In this document: piece after piece, positions 44,167 through 56,507 of the stretch
Numbering within the stretch: position 1 is the stretch's first letter
Layout: each line of letters begins with the position of its first letter
Assembly (NCBI GenBank): GCA_963921935.1
Contig: OY998176.1
Span: 83,678,960-83,742,959 of the forward strand
Direction: 5' to 3'
DNA: 64,000 bases
From: Galeruca laticollis
Taxonomy: Eukaryota > Arthropoda > Insecta > Coleoptera > Chrysomelidae
Translations under genes and position numbers: made by a program
The notes under the pieces: generated by a model
Databases searched by the model: none
What the model saw: only the letters and a program-made list of their open reading frames with translations
What the model was told of the DNA's origin: nothing

Positions 44167-46917
44167 CTACAAACACATTCGACGTGTTGCATCGGATAAC
44201 ACTTTAAACTCGTCTATTACATTGTCATAATTCACATTCGCCGTTTTCTCTTGTTCAATGAATGAAAAGAGGAGTGAATCGAGTCTCTGTTGTGACATGG
44301 TACTCCTCAATATTGATTTAACCATTTTTGAGAACGAACGTTCACAAGAGCTACTAGTAACTGGTATGACAGCAAACATTTTTAAAAGCGTGAAAAAGCT
44401 AGTGTATATTTTGTAGTTGTCTGAGGAAAGGATCCAAACCATCCAATCTTCAAGATTAACACCTTTAGGAATAGAATTATCAAATTTTATTATACTCAGT
44501 TCGGCAAAGCAATTCTTCTTTTTTTATTTTAAATTTATTTTCAATTAAAGTGAAATCGCCCTCACAATTCAATGATAGTACTTCGTTCACACTTTTAATA
44601 ATGTCTGTCGTTTCTTGACTATTCCGGGAACAAGTGAATTTAAAAATGGATGAAATGTGTTTATTCTAACAAAACCTTTCATATTTCCAAATTCATGTTG
44701 ATTATCATACATCTGATCAATTTTACGTAGAATTTTTCGTTTCCTTGTTTCCGGAATTGTAATACCATGTTTGTCAGATATTTTTTCAACTTCAACATAC
44801 ATTTTATTAAAAAAAGTTTCAGAATCCAATCTCAATTTTTGTGAACTTGATTGTAAACTCTTTACAGAATTGATTGCGGACAATAAATTCAAATTTTCCG
44901 TTTGTAATGTTTTGCTTACTTTGAGTATCATTACTAGAATAGGAGCAGTCATATGTAAACAAATCAAGAAATTAAGTGATTTATACTGCGCCAGTAATCC
45001 CACAGCCTTTATTTTAACATCAGATTGTTTGGTGGTTTCAATAATTTCTTGAAGAGCTTATATCAAAATTTCATAATTATCCTTTACTGCAGAAACCGCT
45101 TCAGATCTGCATGCCCATCTAGTTGTTGACAACGATTTCAATGTCTTGAGTGACATATTTATACCGTTAGCTATTTTCTCTAGAATTGCATGTCTTACGC
45201 AACTACCTTCGAGAAACCAATAAACACATTGAATGATACCAAAAAAATCGAATATTAACTTGTTATTCGAGTGAGATCAGCAAGAATCTACCAGAGTTAA
45301 ATTTAAACAGTGTGCGTAACAGTGAACAAATAATATATCAGGGTTATTTTACTTGCATCCCGACTGAACACCAGAAATATTTCCAGGCATAGTCGAAGCT
45401 CCGTCAAAACATACGGAAACTACTTGTTCCCACTGTAATTTCAATGATCTGAGAGCATTATCCAAAGAATTAAAAATGGATTCTGAATTTACAGGATTTA
45501 ATCTTTGTAAACCTATAAACGTTTCTATAGGTTTGCTTATAGAAGGGTCAAAAAATCGAATTACGATAGACATTTGTTCGTGATAACTTGAATCAGATGT
45601 TTCATATTCTATCAAAGAAATATGTTTTCCATTTAAAGTGGATACGATACTTTGAATTATGACATTGTGATTAGATAAAATAATATCGTTTTGGATTTTA
45701 CTGCTAACGTAAAGTGCATTTTTTGGCCCTTCTGTTAAATGAGCCTTCAGCGAAGGATCATATTGAGAAACAAGGTGAATTCATTCTAGAAAAAGTCCAC
45801 GCTCCGAACTATTTTTTTTTCTCATTATGGCCACGGAATGATCTTCCACCTTTTGCTAAACACACTAATGTCTATGAGTCTTTTCATTACGTCACGGTTT
45901 CGCAGATTTTCTTCATCTTGTTTCTTTAATAGCGCCACTCTTGAATCATCAAGCAAAGTAACAATACTCCTTGTTTTAGAGTAATTTTTTCAGAGACTGA
46001 AACTATGTACGTGACATTGTGAACTTTGATGACATTTGAATTTCTCTGTAGCACGTTTCCAATTTTTGAAGCCACTTTCAGTGAAACATTTGTCAACGTG
46101 ACCTTTGGAAAGTGCATTTTTCATCGCAAAGAAACGGCAGCAAAAACAAAAGGCAGCATCTTTAGCAGGACTGTACTCAAGCCAATTGTATATTTTATAC
46201 CAACCAAAATTACGTATACTTTTACCGAAATGACTCCTTGGAAAATCATTTAAAACAGGTTAAAACGGTCCATCTGCTAAACGAGATTCACGTTTTATAC
46301 GATCTAATGGCAAATTAACGATCGGATCTTCTGTATGGATATCGCTTGATTTTGCATCGACTTCGACATTTTCTTGACAAACTGTAATATAACAAATAAT
46401 AAAATATTAGAAAGATGGCAAAAACCCGCTTTTCAAAAACACAATACAATATAATAATAATTAATAATAATATCAATAATAATTATTATTATCGTATAGT
46501 TACTTAGTTATTTTAAATCACTCGTGAAGGTATTGTCGGCCTATCAGCGAAGGTTGCGCAGATTTACACCCTGACACATTAGCATTGAACACTGACATTT
46601 TCAAATGATTCATAGAAAAGTAACTATATTTGAACTATCACGTTTGAAATAGATTACATACAAAACGTGCAAGACGTGCAATGGTTTTTTTCAAGAATCA
46701 TATAGGTAGGTATATTATGCAGAATAGACAATTTTATCTTACCTTCTGTTGGACGAGCCATAGCACTAGCACCTGATGTGCTTTGATTATCAGCTACATG
46801 GCAAGTTGGACTCGTAGTTGAAAAAGTTAGATTATCAGCATTAGCATCATCAGCAAAATTTCCTGGAGACATAACTTTCGCGAAAAACGAGCGAGTATCG
46901 CCTCTGATTTTTTTCAT
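44167..46917 (-). pseudogene. hAT-type transposase of the TTF zinc-finger/DUF4371 family
   Basis: Predicted exon 1 (46917 to about 46742) starts MKKIRGDTRSFFAKV and ends ARPTEG at a GTAAGA donor; the acceptor TTACAG at 46382-46387 opens exon 2 with VCQENVEVDAKSSD. Then follow NDFPRSHFGKSIRNFGWYKI, YNWLEYSPAKDAAFCFCCRF (TTF zinc finger), NSVSLIE-like decayed text, IVIRFFDPSISKPIETFIGL, VVSVCFDGASTMPGNISGVQ, ETRKRKILRKID and, at the end, IPVTSSSCERSFSKMVKSIL, the hAT dimerisation box. Several stops and shifts (first one a TAA after RLADGPF). This matches ZMYM1-like hAT proteins. Confidence 0.85.
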
Positions 46918-48340
46918 ACTTATAAGTACTAATCCAAAATCTTACGAATTACGAATACCTAGATAGATACTGTATATCTAAGATACACAGCAAATAGGTA
47001 TGTAACAGTCTATACGACAAGCCCTCACTGTCAGTAGCGAAATCGAAATGAAGATATAATACATAGAAAAATTTAAAATATCAAATCGGAATCTTTTGAT
47101 AAAAAACAAAGAGCCGTGCCCGCCGAAACATTGTTTTTGCATATTGCCGCCCTTCAATTTCTCGCAATTCATTTTAAGAATAAAAAACTGTTTTCTCGTA
47201 TCATTGCGGCTACCTCTTTGATTTTTTTAGTGTGCGGCACGTGCAACGAAATCCCGCTCTCAGTGTCGGCTTAGCTCCTTTGGCAATGATTTCAAAAAGC
47301 CGACTAAGCGATATCTTAAGCGGCATTGGTGTCAACAAAGGCGGCACGCTGCGTTGATTAAAGATAACAACAGTAAGTATATTTATATTTGTTGTGATTT
47401 TGAAAGAACGTTAAAATTTTAAAATTATAGCTCAATAATTTACTATTCCAAACATCCAATTTTTCAATAAATAATCAATCGAGTACCCGTTAAATCAGAA
47501 TCATCTAATTTGTAAGGTAGCTACTGTTACACTTATAATGTGTGAAATTAGAATTATAACGGAATAACTGCCGTAACTTTCAAAAAATTTAACGACTCGT
47601 AACAGCTCATTATTATTCTCTTTAATGCGATTTTTTCGCCACTACAAAGATATTAAAACATTATCATCGGCGAAAGATGTTCGCAGCGACCGACGATTAG
47701 ATTAAGACAATTTGCAATTAAAAACGTAGAAAATAAAGAGATTATATTAGCATTTTTGCTCACTTCTATTTTAAATGAGTTTATTCAGTAATATTATGTT
47801 ATTTGAGTTAATTGAGTGTGAACAATAAAAAAACTATTTGCTCTTCCTGTATATCTAAAATTTACTTAGGCATAAACACGAGTTAGTCCCAGTAAAATAA
47901 GAATTGCTTTAAAACATATATTAGTAGATATATATTATAGCAGATTGCTAAAGAATCCACTAAGCTATACATATTTGAAATGCACTTAAAACTTTCCAAT
48001 TTGCGATCTTACCTGAAATCGACCAGTTTGCGCTGTACAATTTTTAAACTAGAAATGTATATATACCTTCTTTTTTTGATCGACCGATTTGTTAAAATAA
48101 ATTCGCGAGAAAAGAAAAATTAAAAATGAACCATCTTCTCTTCACACTTTCATCCAGACTTGCAAAGTTTATAACATACCATAAACTTTGATGTGTTTAA
48201 AAAATGTTCTTTTCAATTTTTTCAAATTCATACAAAAGTCTTTCTTAATTTTTTTTGTGAAATTTTTCTATATTTTTATTATTCCAACTTCTGAACATAC
48301 GCTAACGTCTTTAAGCACAATCTCAAGTCCCATGTATCCT
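46918..48340. other. Unassigned interval, probably including hAT 5' sequence
   Basis: 47100-47350 is GC-richer and could be the promoter and end of the hAT element. No gene seen. Confidence 0.4.
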
Positions 48341-48349
48341 TATATTTCT

Positions 48350-49030
48350 CTAATGTTTTAGGAATTCTTTCATTAAGAGTGATGTAGGTTTTCTAAGGAC
48401 AAATCTGTCATAAATGTGATCAGAATACTCTGATTCTTTAAATGAGCACTTGAATAACTGGAATACATTGGAATGTGGTCTTATCAGTGTATTTAAACGA
48501 TGATTCCAACCCGTTGTTATTGCGATGTCTTTGTTGATTGCATTTCCACATTTCATTGGTATTGCTCAATAAAATAATAGTTGAACTTCTCTATTTATTC
48601 GGAAATTGAAGACGTTTCTTGAATGCACAGCCAGCTGTCATCGATATCTTCCACGGGCAGATATGCTAATACAGCACATATTCTTACATGTAAGCATATA
48701 TCTTATTCGTTGTCTTTATATTCGGAAACGAGTCCTATATTTTGAATATTTCTCCATATAGATTGTTTAACATGAAAGTTACAGCCAAATTTTTTTATTC
48801 CTGGAAAAATGTTTTCTAATACTCTACTTATGGCCTGCTCAGAATCCAGTTTTACAACAGATGGTTTCCAAGTTAGTATTTTGTCTTTGACTGATTAAAA
48901 CAATGTATCGTATGTCTCTTTGGATTTGTTAAGAAGTAATGCAAATGACACTGGAATTGAATTTGTATCCTCTGGTGTACTACCAATGCCGATATGGATG
49001 AAATTTATTTTTCGACCCCAGCTGTTTGGA
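48350..49030 (-). pseudogene. MULE transposase fragment
   Basis: Minus-strand readings in order: HYFLTNPK and YDTLF, KILTWKPSVVKLDSEQAISR (catalytic Asp), VLENIFPGIKKFGCNFHVKQ, SIWRNIQNIGL, and finally TTGWNHRLNTLIRPHSNVFQ. These are the D-x-E and C-x-FH-x-x-Q boxes and the WHNRL-like tail of MULE transposases. Several frame breaks. Confidence 0.75.
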
Positions 49031-49127
49031 ATCTAATCATGTTAATTTTTTAAATAAAACTAACTTTTTCTAAATAATTTCACAATATAATTAAAAGGAA
49101 AAATTAATACACTGCCGAGTATAAAAT

Positions 49128-49344
49128 TGTTGAATATACAATCTACACTCATGAAAAGCTATCATTAGTATATTAACCCTAAGTTGACAACTGTACACGT
49201 CATATGTCAATTCTGTTTTTCTTTTTCTATGCCTGTTGTTGTCCATCATCATTTTGTTGTGTATGTCATGTTTTATTTAAACATTTTCTACTAAATAATG
49301 TAATTAGTTCAGAAAGAGTTGTTTCTTTTGGATACTGAAATACA
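49128..49344 (+). repeat. 5' LTR of the copia element (boundaries inferred)
   Basis: Starts TGTTGAATATAC and ends near CTGAAATACA, three bases before the primer binding site. It contains TATTTAAA at about 49267 as a TATA-like element. At roughly 217 bp it is close to the size of copia LTRs. Confidence 0.55.
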
Positions 49345-49347
49345 ATA

Positions 49348-49361
49348 GGTTATGGGCTCAG
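49348..49361 (+). other. Copia primer binding site (initiator tRNA-Met type)
   Basis: GGTTATGGGCTCAG differs by one base from the GGTTATGGGCCCAG site of Drosophila copia, which pairs with an internal fragment of initiator tRNA-Met. Confidence 0.8.
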
Positions 49362-49453
49362 TAATTCAGTAATAGTTTTACTGTGTTTGTGTTAAAAATA
49401 ACGGCAGAGTATCCAAAAGATTTCGTTGAATAATTACCGGTAAAAATAAGAAA

Positions 49454-50501
49454 ATGGCGGGAGTAATACCCAACCAACACTATGGAAGTATTAAGCCTTT
49501 TAGTGGTAGTGGATTTACAAACTGGGTATATAGAGTAAAGTTGATTCTTGAACAGAATACAGTTTTGGATGTCTTAACAATAGATGAGCCAGAAGAACCA
49601 GCACTAATTGAAGTATTTCGGAAGAATGATGTGAAGGCGCGAAATATTATTGTCCAGACAACGTATTAGAAATGATCAAAGAAAAGCTTACAGCATAAGA
49701 AATGATGGAGACCCTTCAGAGAGCCTATCAGAAGACAGGTATTGTCACTCAAATACAATTGCAGAAAAATTTGAGGACACTGAGGTACTATGGTAAAACA
49801 CCTTTGAATGAATACCTAAGAGAATTTGAAAATACGGTGATGAAATTAAAAGGGGCTGGCGGAAAGATGGATAAAGTAGAAACCATCACACAGTTGTTAG
49901 CGAGCATGCCTGATAGTTACCAACCTATTGTAACGGCATTGGATGTTCTATTTTACGAAGATGATGCATCATCAGTACTCTAGATTTTATTAAGAGTAAA
50001 TTACTAGCTGAAGAAGAGAGGCAAAAGAAAAACAAACATGCAGGTAATGAAGGGAATTCTCAAAACGTATTTTTCTCTCATAAACAGCATACAGGCAGAA
50101 GACTGAATAATAACAAATTCCAAGGTAAGTGCTACAATTGTGGACGTGTTGGCCACAAAAGATTTCAGTGCCACCGTAGTAACCAGTTCAAAAATGAAAA
50201 AGCGAATGTGGCTAGGACAACGGAATGTAGGATTGATAAGAGCGAAGAAAAAGAAGAGGCTGATGTTGCGTTTTTGACACATGAAGCAACGGAAGGTGGA
50301 GATCCAACTATAAACAAATGTGTACAAATAAGGTTTATTGTTGACAGTGATGCTACATGCCATTTAGTTAGCAAAAAGTGCAGTGAATATTTGATTAATA
50401 GAAAACAAGTAAATAATTATATTAATGTAGCAAAATCAGGTGCTCAAGTTATAGCTTATGTACGAGGAGATCTAGTTTTAAAGTCAGAAAATGCAGCTTA
50501 A
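49454..50501 (+). pseudogene. Copia Gag and protease
   Basis: MAGVIPNQHYGSIKPFSGSG, then FTNWVYRVKLIL is a copia Gag N-terminus. A shift near 49655 and a stop at about 49697 precede MMETLQRAYQKTGIVTQIQL and LREFENTVMKLKGAGGKMDK (UBN2-type Gag core). A second shift at 49978 leads to the zinc knuckle CYNCGRVGHKRFQCH at about 50130-50175. The protease reads FIVDSDATCHLVSK; the catalytic DSG triplet has become DSD. A TAA follows at 50499. All inactivating. Confidence 0.87.
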
Positions 50502-50522
50502 ATTACTTTAAAAGATGTCTTA

Positions 50523-51007
50523 TTGTGTGAAGATTTAGATCATGATTTATTGTCTGTCAAAAAGATGGAAGAAGCAAATTTAAAAATCTGTTTTGAAAGT
50601 AGTGATGTTAGTATTTTTAGAAATAATATATGTATTCTTCAAGGTGAATCTGAAAACAATTTGTATTATGTTAAATTATTTCCTGAATGTAAAGATGTTT
50701 CATACTTAATAGACTCCACATTATTACATAGGAGGATGGGCCATTCAAGCAAATATCCTGTCAACACAATTTGCAAAACATGTCTAGAGGGAAAACAATG
50801 TAGAAAAATATTTTTAAAATCATTACCTGCTGATATTAAAGCAAAAAGGCCTTTGCAAATTATTTCGTCAGATGTTTGTAGGAAAATTACACCTCCAAGA
50901 GATGGCATGAATGACTTTTTGTCTTTTGTTGATCATTATACTCACTTTACCATTATATTTTCAATGAAAAGTAAATCTGAGGTTTTTGAACATTTTAAAA
51001 GCTATGT
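50523..51007 (+). pseudogene. Copia GAG-pre-integrase and integrase core, first part
   Basis: DLDHDLLSVKKMEEANLKIC, then LLHRRMGHSSKYPVN (His residues of the zinc-binding HHCC region), CKTCLEGKQCRK, and the catalytic-core start RPLQIISSDVC with the first Asp, then FLSFVDHYTHFTIIFSMKSK. The frame runs without a stop across the LINE junction at 51007/51008, producing a long hybrid ORF. Confidence 0.87.
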
Positions 51008-52190
51008 ACTCATTCGCTCCAAATTAGATTATGGCTGCATCGTTTACATGTCAGCTTCTAAGACAGATCTAGGATCACTAAATCCTATTCATAATACGGC
51101 CCTGCGACTTTGCTTAGGCGCTTTCCGTAGCAGCCCATCTGAAAGTCTCTACTGCGAAGCTGATGAACCCCCACTATGGATTAGACGACAATATCTGCTT
51201 CTATCCTACGCAGCCTCAGTCTCATCTAACCCTCTCAATCCTGTCTATTCTCTGTTCACATCAACTTCCAGCCCTCTTAACAACCCTTCACCAATAATTA
51301 AACCTATCGCTCTTATATTATCCTCATTAACAAATAACATTAACCTCTCACTCACTAACCCCATTCCTTTTTCTCCAACCCCTTCCTGGATTATGCACCC
51401 TCCTCAGGTCAATACTTATTTATCCAAATTTAATAAACACGAAACACCTAAAAAGCTCATGATTAAATCTTTTTATGAAATCATTCATAACAATCACTAC
51501 GACTTTGTATTATACTCCGATGCATCCAAAAGTGATACTGGCGTTGGCTGCTCAGTCACAACAGCAAACAATCTCATCAGCACTTCCCTAATCCCTCCTT
51601 TATGCAGTGTGCATACTGGAGAATTGTATAGTATTCTACAAGCTTTTAAGCACATCAACCGTTCCAATAAAAAAGTTGCCATTTGTACAGACTCTCTAGC
51701 GTCTATCCTATCTATCCAAGAATTATTCACTGAACATCCCATTGTCCAAGATATCCATCACTCTTATCACCACCTTTATTCTCCAAACACCACAGTCACC
51801 ATTATATGGATACCATCACATATTGGTATACCTGGAAATGAACTGGCCGATCAGCATGCCAAAACAGCGTCAACTACAGCCACAATAACTTCTCATATCC
51901 AAATTTGCAAGGATGTTAAAGCAGAAGCAAAAAGAATCGTCAGATATATATGGCAAACTCACTGGAACTCCACCAAGACTTCCCTACTATCTATCCAGCC
52001 TGTTCTCAACACACCTCTGAATACTGACCCCACTGGACTCTCTAGACAAGAATTATCAATACTACGTAGACTTCGAATAGGTCACACCAAACTTACACAC
52101 AGCTACTTAATGACCTCAAGCATCAGACCTTCCTGCCAAAGCTGCCAGTGCCCACTTACTGTTAAACACATTCTGGTTGATTGTCACTAA
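51008..52190 (+). CDS. LINE ORF2 C-terminal half: RT thumb + RNase H
   Basis: Begins mid-protein at SKLDYGCIVYMSAS (RT thumb). RNase H: VLYSDASKSDTGVGCSV (Asp), VHTGELYSILQAFKH (Glu), VAICTDSLASILSIQ (Asp), IWIPSHIGIPGNELADQHAK (His and final Asp). The C-terminal tail has a CCHC-like CQSCQCPLTVKHILVDC. All four catalytic RNase H carboxylates are present and the frame is intact to the stop, so the insertion is recent. It has no start codon of its own; it is read in frame with the copia integrase. Confidence 0.88.
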
Positions 52191-52409
52191 TTTAGCACAA
52201 GTAGACGACAACATAATCTTAAATACCAGCTGCAAGACATCCTAGGGGACCCTAACCAAATCGAGTCTACACTGAAATTCTTAAAAGATATATCACTATA
52301 TCATAAACTTTAAACTATGTTTTTTAACTAGCTGTAATAACTACTGTTTTTTGTAATCGCACCTGTGCAAGTGGCCATAGTTGCCGAGAACGTTAATTGA
52401 ATAAAAAAA
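51008..52409 (+). mobile_element. LINE (I/Jockey-like), 5'-truncated insertion
   Basis: Flanked by the duplication AAAAGCTATGT (50997-51007 and 52410-52420). It ends with an A-run after AATTGAATAA. It is 5'-truncated within the RT, so only the thumb, RNase H and 3' UTR (about 52190-52400) are present. Confidence 0.92.
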
Positions 52410-52420
52410 AAAAGCTATGT

Positions 52421-52860
52421 TAATCTAGTTGAAAATCAAACAAATCAAAGAATTCAGACTAAACGTTGTGATAATGGGAGGGGGGAGTGTACTTCACATG
52501 GCTTTAAAAATTATTGCAAGGAAAAGGGAATAAATATTAAATATACTATTGCATACAATTCAGAGCAGAGTGGAGTCTCTGAAAGATTAAATCGTACAAT
52601 ATTAGATATGGATCGTTGTATGATTTTTTAAGCTAATTTAGAAAAAAATTTTCTGGAGGGATGCGGTGCTAACAGCCACTTATTTAATTAATAGGTTATA
52701 AAGTACCAGTATACCACAAAATTGCACGCCTGCTGAAATGTGGTATGGTAGTAAACCTAACTTAGATAAAATTAGGTTATTCGGTTGCGAGGCATATGTA
52801 CATGTACCAAAAGAGAACCGAACTGGTAAACTTGTATGAAGTTTTGTTCAAAAGGCACTT
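52421..52860 (+). pseudogene. Copia integrase core, second part
   Basis: After the duplication the copia frame resumes VENQTNQRIQTKRCDNG (second catalytic Asp), HGFKNYCKEKGINIKYTIAY, then QSGVSERLNRTILD (the catalytic Glu in the SERLNRT box). Then come broken text, NCTPAEMWYGSKPNL and KIRLFGCEAYVHVPK. It terminates at about 52860. Confidence 0.85.
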
Positions 52861-54040
52861 AATAACTCAGATTCAAAACGCAAAAAAAGTAATAGCAAAA
52901 TTGTTTCTATTGTTTGGCGACTCTTTTGGATTTGTTGATTTTATCATCTTACAAGCTCAAGTCAGATCACCCTGTAAGTATGAATTTTTGTAGCCTAACA
53001 CCCAATAATACAACGTTGCAATATAATCTAACACAGTGTGTAAACATATTTAGTTTACAAAATTCCTTTTATTTTATATTTATGTTGTATTATTAAAAAA
53101 TGATATTTTACAGACTAAGCGTTTAATATTTCGAAAAGTAGCCATAATATCTAATTCTACCAATAAGAACTTTTAACAAGAACATCGAGATCTACACTAT
53201 ATCCAATATTCAGAAATTTTGACGGTGATTTTTTTTAATGATATTTCCAGCTTTTTTTTAAAGAAGTCGGGATTTGGAACTTCAACGTCCTGTATCTCAA
53301 AATCTAGCTATAGGATAAGGTTGGGTCCATGGAGACTTTTAATCAGGACATCAAATACCAGTACATATCAAAAATTCAGACAATTTGACAGTGCTCCCGT
53401 TTCCATAAGAAAAGTGCGGGTCCTTCAAGTAGTTTTGAACGTTATTATATGGTGTGAAATACAGGGTATTTTATTAAAAAATATTTGATATGGGACAGCA
53501 TTCTGGAACACCCTGTACCATTGTGAATAATTCTAGAATTATGACTGTAATGCCCAAAATTTTGAAATTGATATCTCATAGGACATGAACTTTATCACAC
53601 TAATCCAACACCCTGATTACTTAATCTTTGAGTTGGGATTATCAAACTTAAATTTGGCATTCATTTATCTGGAGATATGTGGGATATTACTATATAGTTA
53701 TTTTTTAGATAAAATTGCAACTGTAACATTTTGTACAAACATTTCCGTCAAAAATATCGTGTAAAAATTGTGTATATCAAAACGTAATGGAATCTCATCT
53801 TATTGATGCGATGCACTGTATTACACTTGATACATATTTTTCTTCAGCTAAAGAATAGTTATTATGAACGGTAATTAACCAGTTTCATTAAGCACATTGA
53901 CCTGTTAAAGGGAAAGAAGAATGAATGGAATATTATGAGTATGATCAACCTTTCATATATTCGAACCGATTCACTTTTCTAAAATCTCACACTATTTCTG
54001 CGAAGAAAGAAGAAAACCTTTCACTCGGGGAGCCCCACTT
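52861..54040. other. Non-coding interval
   Basis: 53180-53660 resembles non-coding ends of DNA transposons (CAGGGTATTTTATT ... GGAACACCCTGTACC). No gene recognised. Confidence 0.4.
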
Positions 54041-54047
54041 TGCTCTT

Positions 54048-54055
54048 TATATAAA
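54048..54055 (+). promoter_or_regulatory. TATA box of a putative host gene
   Basis: TATATAAA. The distance from TATAAA (54050) to the A of the TCAGT initiator at 54082 is 32 bp, the normal spacing. Confidence 0.65.
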
Positions 54056-54079
54056 TTAAGATTCCCCTCAGTTTCTCTA

Positions 54080-54085
54080 TCAGTT
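54080..54085 (+). promoter_or_regulatory. Arthropod initiator, predicted transcription start
   Basis: TCAGTT matches the insect initiator consensus TCAGTY, with the start at A54082. A second TCAGTT at 54068 lies too close to the TATA box. Confidence 0.6.
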
Positions 54086-54140
54086 TCTTGTGATTTCTTA
54101 GAAGTTTGTTACTATTTTAAATCGCAACATGAGGTTCATT
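54082..54140 (+). CDS. Putative first exon of a secreted-protein host gene
   Basis: A 47-nt 5' UTR, the start context CGCAACATG (ATG 54129-54131), and only four codons (M R F I) before a consensus donor GTAAGT at 54141-54146. Splitting the signal peptide after about four codons, with TATA and TCAGT upstream, is the usual architecture of insect cuticular-protein and small secreted-peptide genes. I could not find exon 2 in the window, so the gene may have a long intron or may be broken. The family cannot be named. Confidence 0.5.
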
Positions 54141-54146
54141 GTAAGT

Positions 54147-55213
54147 AATCAAAAATAAAAAATAAAAAAAATTGTGTAGAATCTTGTGTTGAAAAAGTGA
54201 TTCTTAGTGAGATGTGCCATACTTTCGGTGATATTTTGAAGTTTATTAATTTTTTTGTTAAAAACATATACATTTAAATTAAAACTAAATTTAAAAAGTA
54301 AATTAAAGAATGTAACTTCATCATAGAAACCAATAATTCTAATTTTCATTTTTGCACTATTTAAGTAAATCATAATAAAATATTTTAATTTTATACAGTG
54401 TGTGCCGTAAATTAGAGGAATTGTAGATTTTCAAGAAACATTTGAAATACTTAACTACAATATTTCTTTAACCTTGTTAGTTTGTGAGATATGCGCTGCT
54501 TAAGAGTGCAGAAGAAATAGACATTTTATTGCATATCATCTTGGGGGATAGAAATAGAAATTTATATTTTTTTATAGGATTTATTCTGCCAAATTCTATT
54601 AAGCCAGTGGCTTATTGTACCATAATAATAATTCTGAGAGAATTATGAAAACAACTTAAAAAGTAAGATTTAAAAAAAAATTATTTTATAAACATTTCAA
54701 AACAATTCGTTAAGTCTACAAATAGTAGCTTGTTGAACACAAACTTAAGATTTCTGACAAAAAGCTAAAATATTCAAGTTTGTTTAGAACTAAAACTGTA
54801 AGAGCATAAGTGCCAATCTATGATTCCTACAAAGGGTATAAGCAAAGATCAAAATTTTGTCTTAAGTATCTACCTCGAACCCTTTGAATCCTGAATTGCT
54901 TTTATGAAAAATAAGTTACTCTTTTTTCTATTTTCTTGTAACTTTTGACAATTCAGATATATTTTCCGGATCAGGGTTATAGTGTCCCGGATAAGGATAA
55001 GTGACAATAGTTCCCATTAGGGTTTTATACTGGGTGATATAGTTCCCATAAGTGTGTACTATCCGGGATTGAGTATATACTATTTATGATATTTTATATG
55101 GGTAAACTAATGTATTAGAAAAGCAAGCACAATATTTTTAACGAACAGCATACATATTCAATGTATGAAATTATTGAAGGTATGGTAGAAAGCAATCTTT
55201 GCATAGCAGAATC
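54147..55213. other. AT-rich interval with one inverted repeat
   Basis: 54980-55080 has inverted ends (GTCCCGGATAAGG and CTATCCGGGATTG), which may be the terminal sequence of the adjoining piggyBac. No other feature. Confidence 0.4.
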
Positions 55214-55740
55214 TTACACCAGTGCACAGGGTCTTATTTTTCTTCTCTCCTTTTGCATTTGACTGCACCTAGCCCATGTCCTTAATAGGACAGGTGAGTG
55301 ATCACCAACATTTTCCATTATTTTTTGTTTCTTAGCATGCCTACCCCTCTTCCCGTACTTGCTTTTCGTGGGCAGTCTTTGATCGCCCTCCAGAAATCCT
55401 CCTATGTTGCAGTCTCTCATAAATTATACAGGAATTAATAATTGCAGACATAAATAATCTGTAGAAGACTTGTCCCCACCATTTTGTCGACTTTACATCC
55501 CAATCATATGCTGTAACTTTCTGATCTGCTAAGTCTACCCTACCCATATATTTGTTGTAGAAAATAACAGCACTAGGACAATCAAATTCTTCTTTTTTTC
55601 GCCAGATTTCACTTTTCTTGTAGTAACATTTTTCGTAGCAAATATTTTAATTGTTGTATACACTTATAATCTTTGTGGGCACATTGGCGATGGCACTTCA
55701 AACCTTTTAAATCAAATATCTACAGAATTTAGATTTTGGC
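55214..55740 (-). pseudogene. piggyBac transposase C-terminal fragment
   Basis: Minus-strand reading: FDCPSAVIFYNKYMGRVDLA then DQKVTAYDWDVKSTKWWGQV and FYRLFMSAIINSCIIY. The MG-x-VD-x-x-DQ and WW-x-x-x-F boxes are diagnostic of the piggyBac (DDE_Tnp_1_7) domain. After a shift at about 55380 the text continues NVGDHSPVLL with a damaged cysteine-rich C-terminal zinc-binding domain (RCSQMQ ... RPCALV). Confidence 0.82.
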
Positions 55741-56470
55741 ACTTAGTTTCTTTGATACGTCCACCTTTCAATGATTAATAAAAGTTCCTGCTTAAAAGGT
55801 ACTTTTGGTTGAACTCATCACTCCAAGTGAAACATGGTTTTACGTTTCTAATTTTTTTACACAATGTACCTAGATATGTAAATTTTCTTAGGGATAATTC
55901 ATAGATCTTCTTGATAGTGTACCTTACTTATCAACATCAACTGTCAACGTGACTTTTATGCATTATAGACCTACTTTAAATATATGCTCAAAAAAACATA
56001 CAGAAATGTCTTATTGCAATAAGAAGTAACTTTCACATGGAGTATTGAAACATGCTCAACAAAGAGTACGTTTTATGCACGAAATTTAGTGAAACATTGC
56101 AACCAAAATTTATTACCTGCAAATGCAGGGTGTTTCAAGAATATGGTACTATGAATTTATCATATTCCCTGATACCAAGTGAGAGCGTAATAGAATTTGC
56201 CAAAATAGATGTGTTTTGAAGAGACAATAACCCGTAAAACTCAACGATTCCATATTTTTTCCAATGTTTATTTTGTCATGTTTTGATTGTAACTCCAAAT
56301 ACTAAGCTATCTACTCCGTTGACAGGCGGGAACCAATGATAATGTTCACCTAGTAATTGAAAATAGACATACTATCTTGAGAAATCGTTCAAATAAAAAA
56401 AGTAAGAACCTCTAAATAACTCAGGATGTCCATAAATGATTTATGGAATAAAAAATGACATTTCTTTATT
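55741..56470. other. Non-coding interval
   Basis: Includes CAGGGTGTTTCAAGAAT at about 56126, a start-of-element motif seen in insect DNA transposons. No gene. Confidence 0.4.
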
Positions 56471-56507
56471 TACTTATGTCCTTTAATACCGAAGGAGACA
56501 TAGGGCT

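Larger units (their letters stand above)
49128..52860 (+). mobile_element. Ty1/copia retrotransposon, 5' two thirds, interrupted by a LINE
   Basis: LTR, primer site, gag, protease and integrase in order, followed by truncation before the reverse transcriptase at about 52860. A LINE occupies 51008-52409. No second LTR is seen. Confidence 0.88.

Noticed and set aside
50523..52190. 555-aa ORF as one genuine gene
   Set aside because: Target duplications show it is two elements fused by insertion; annotated as separate parts.
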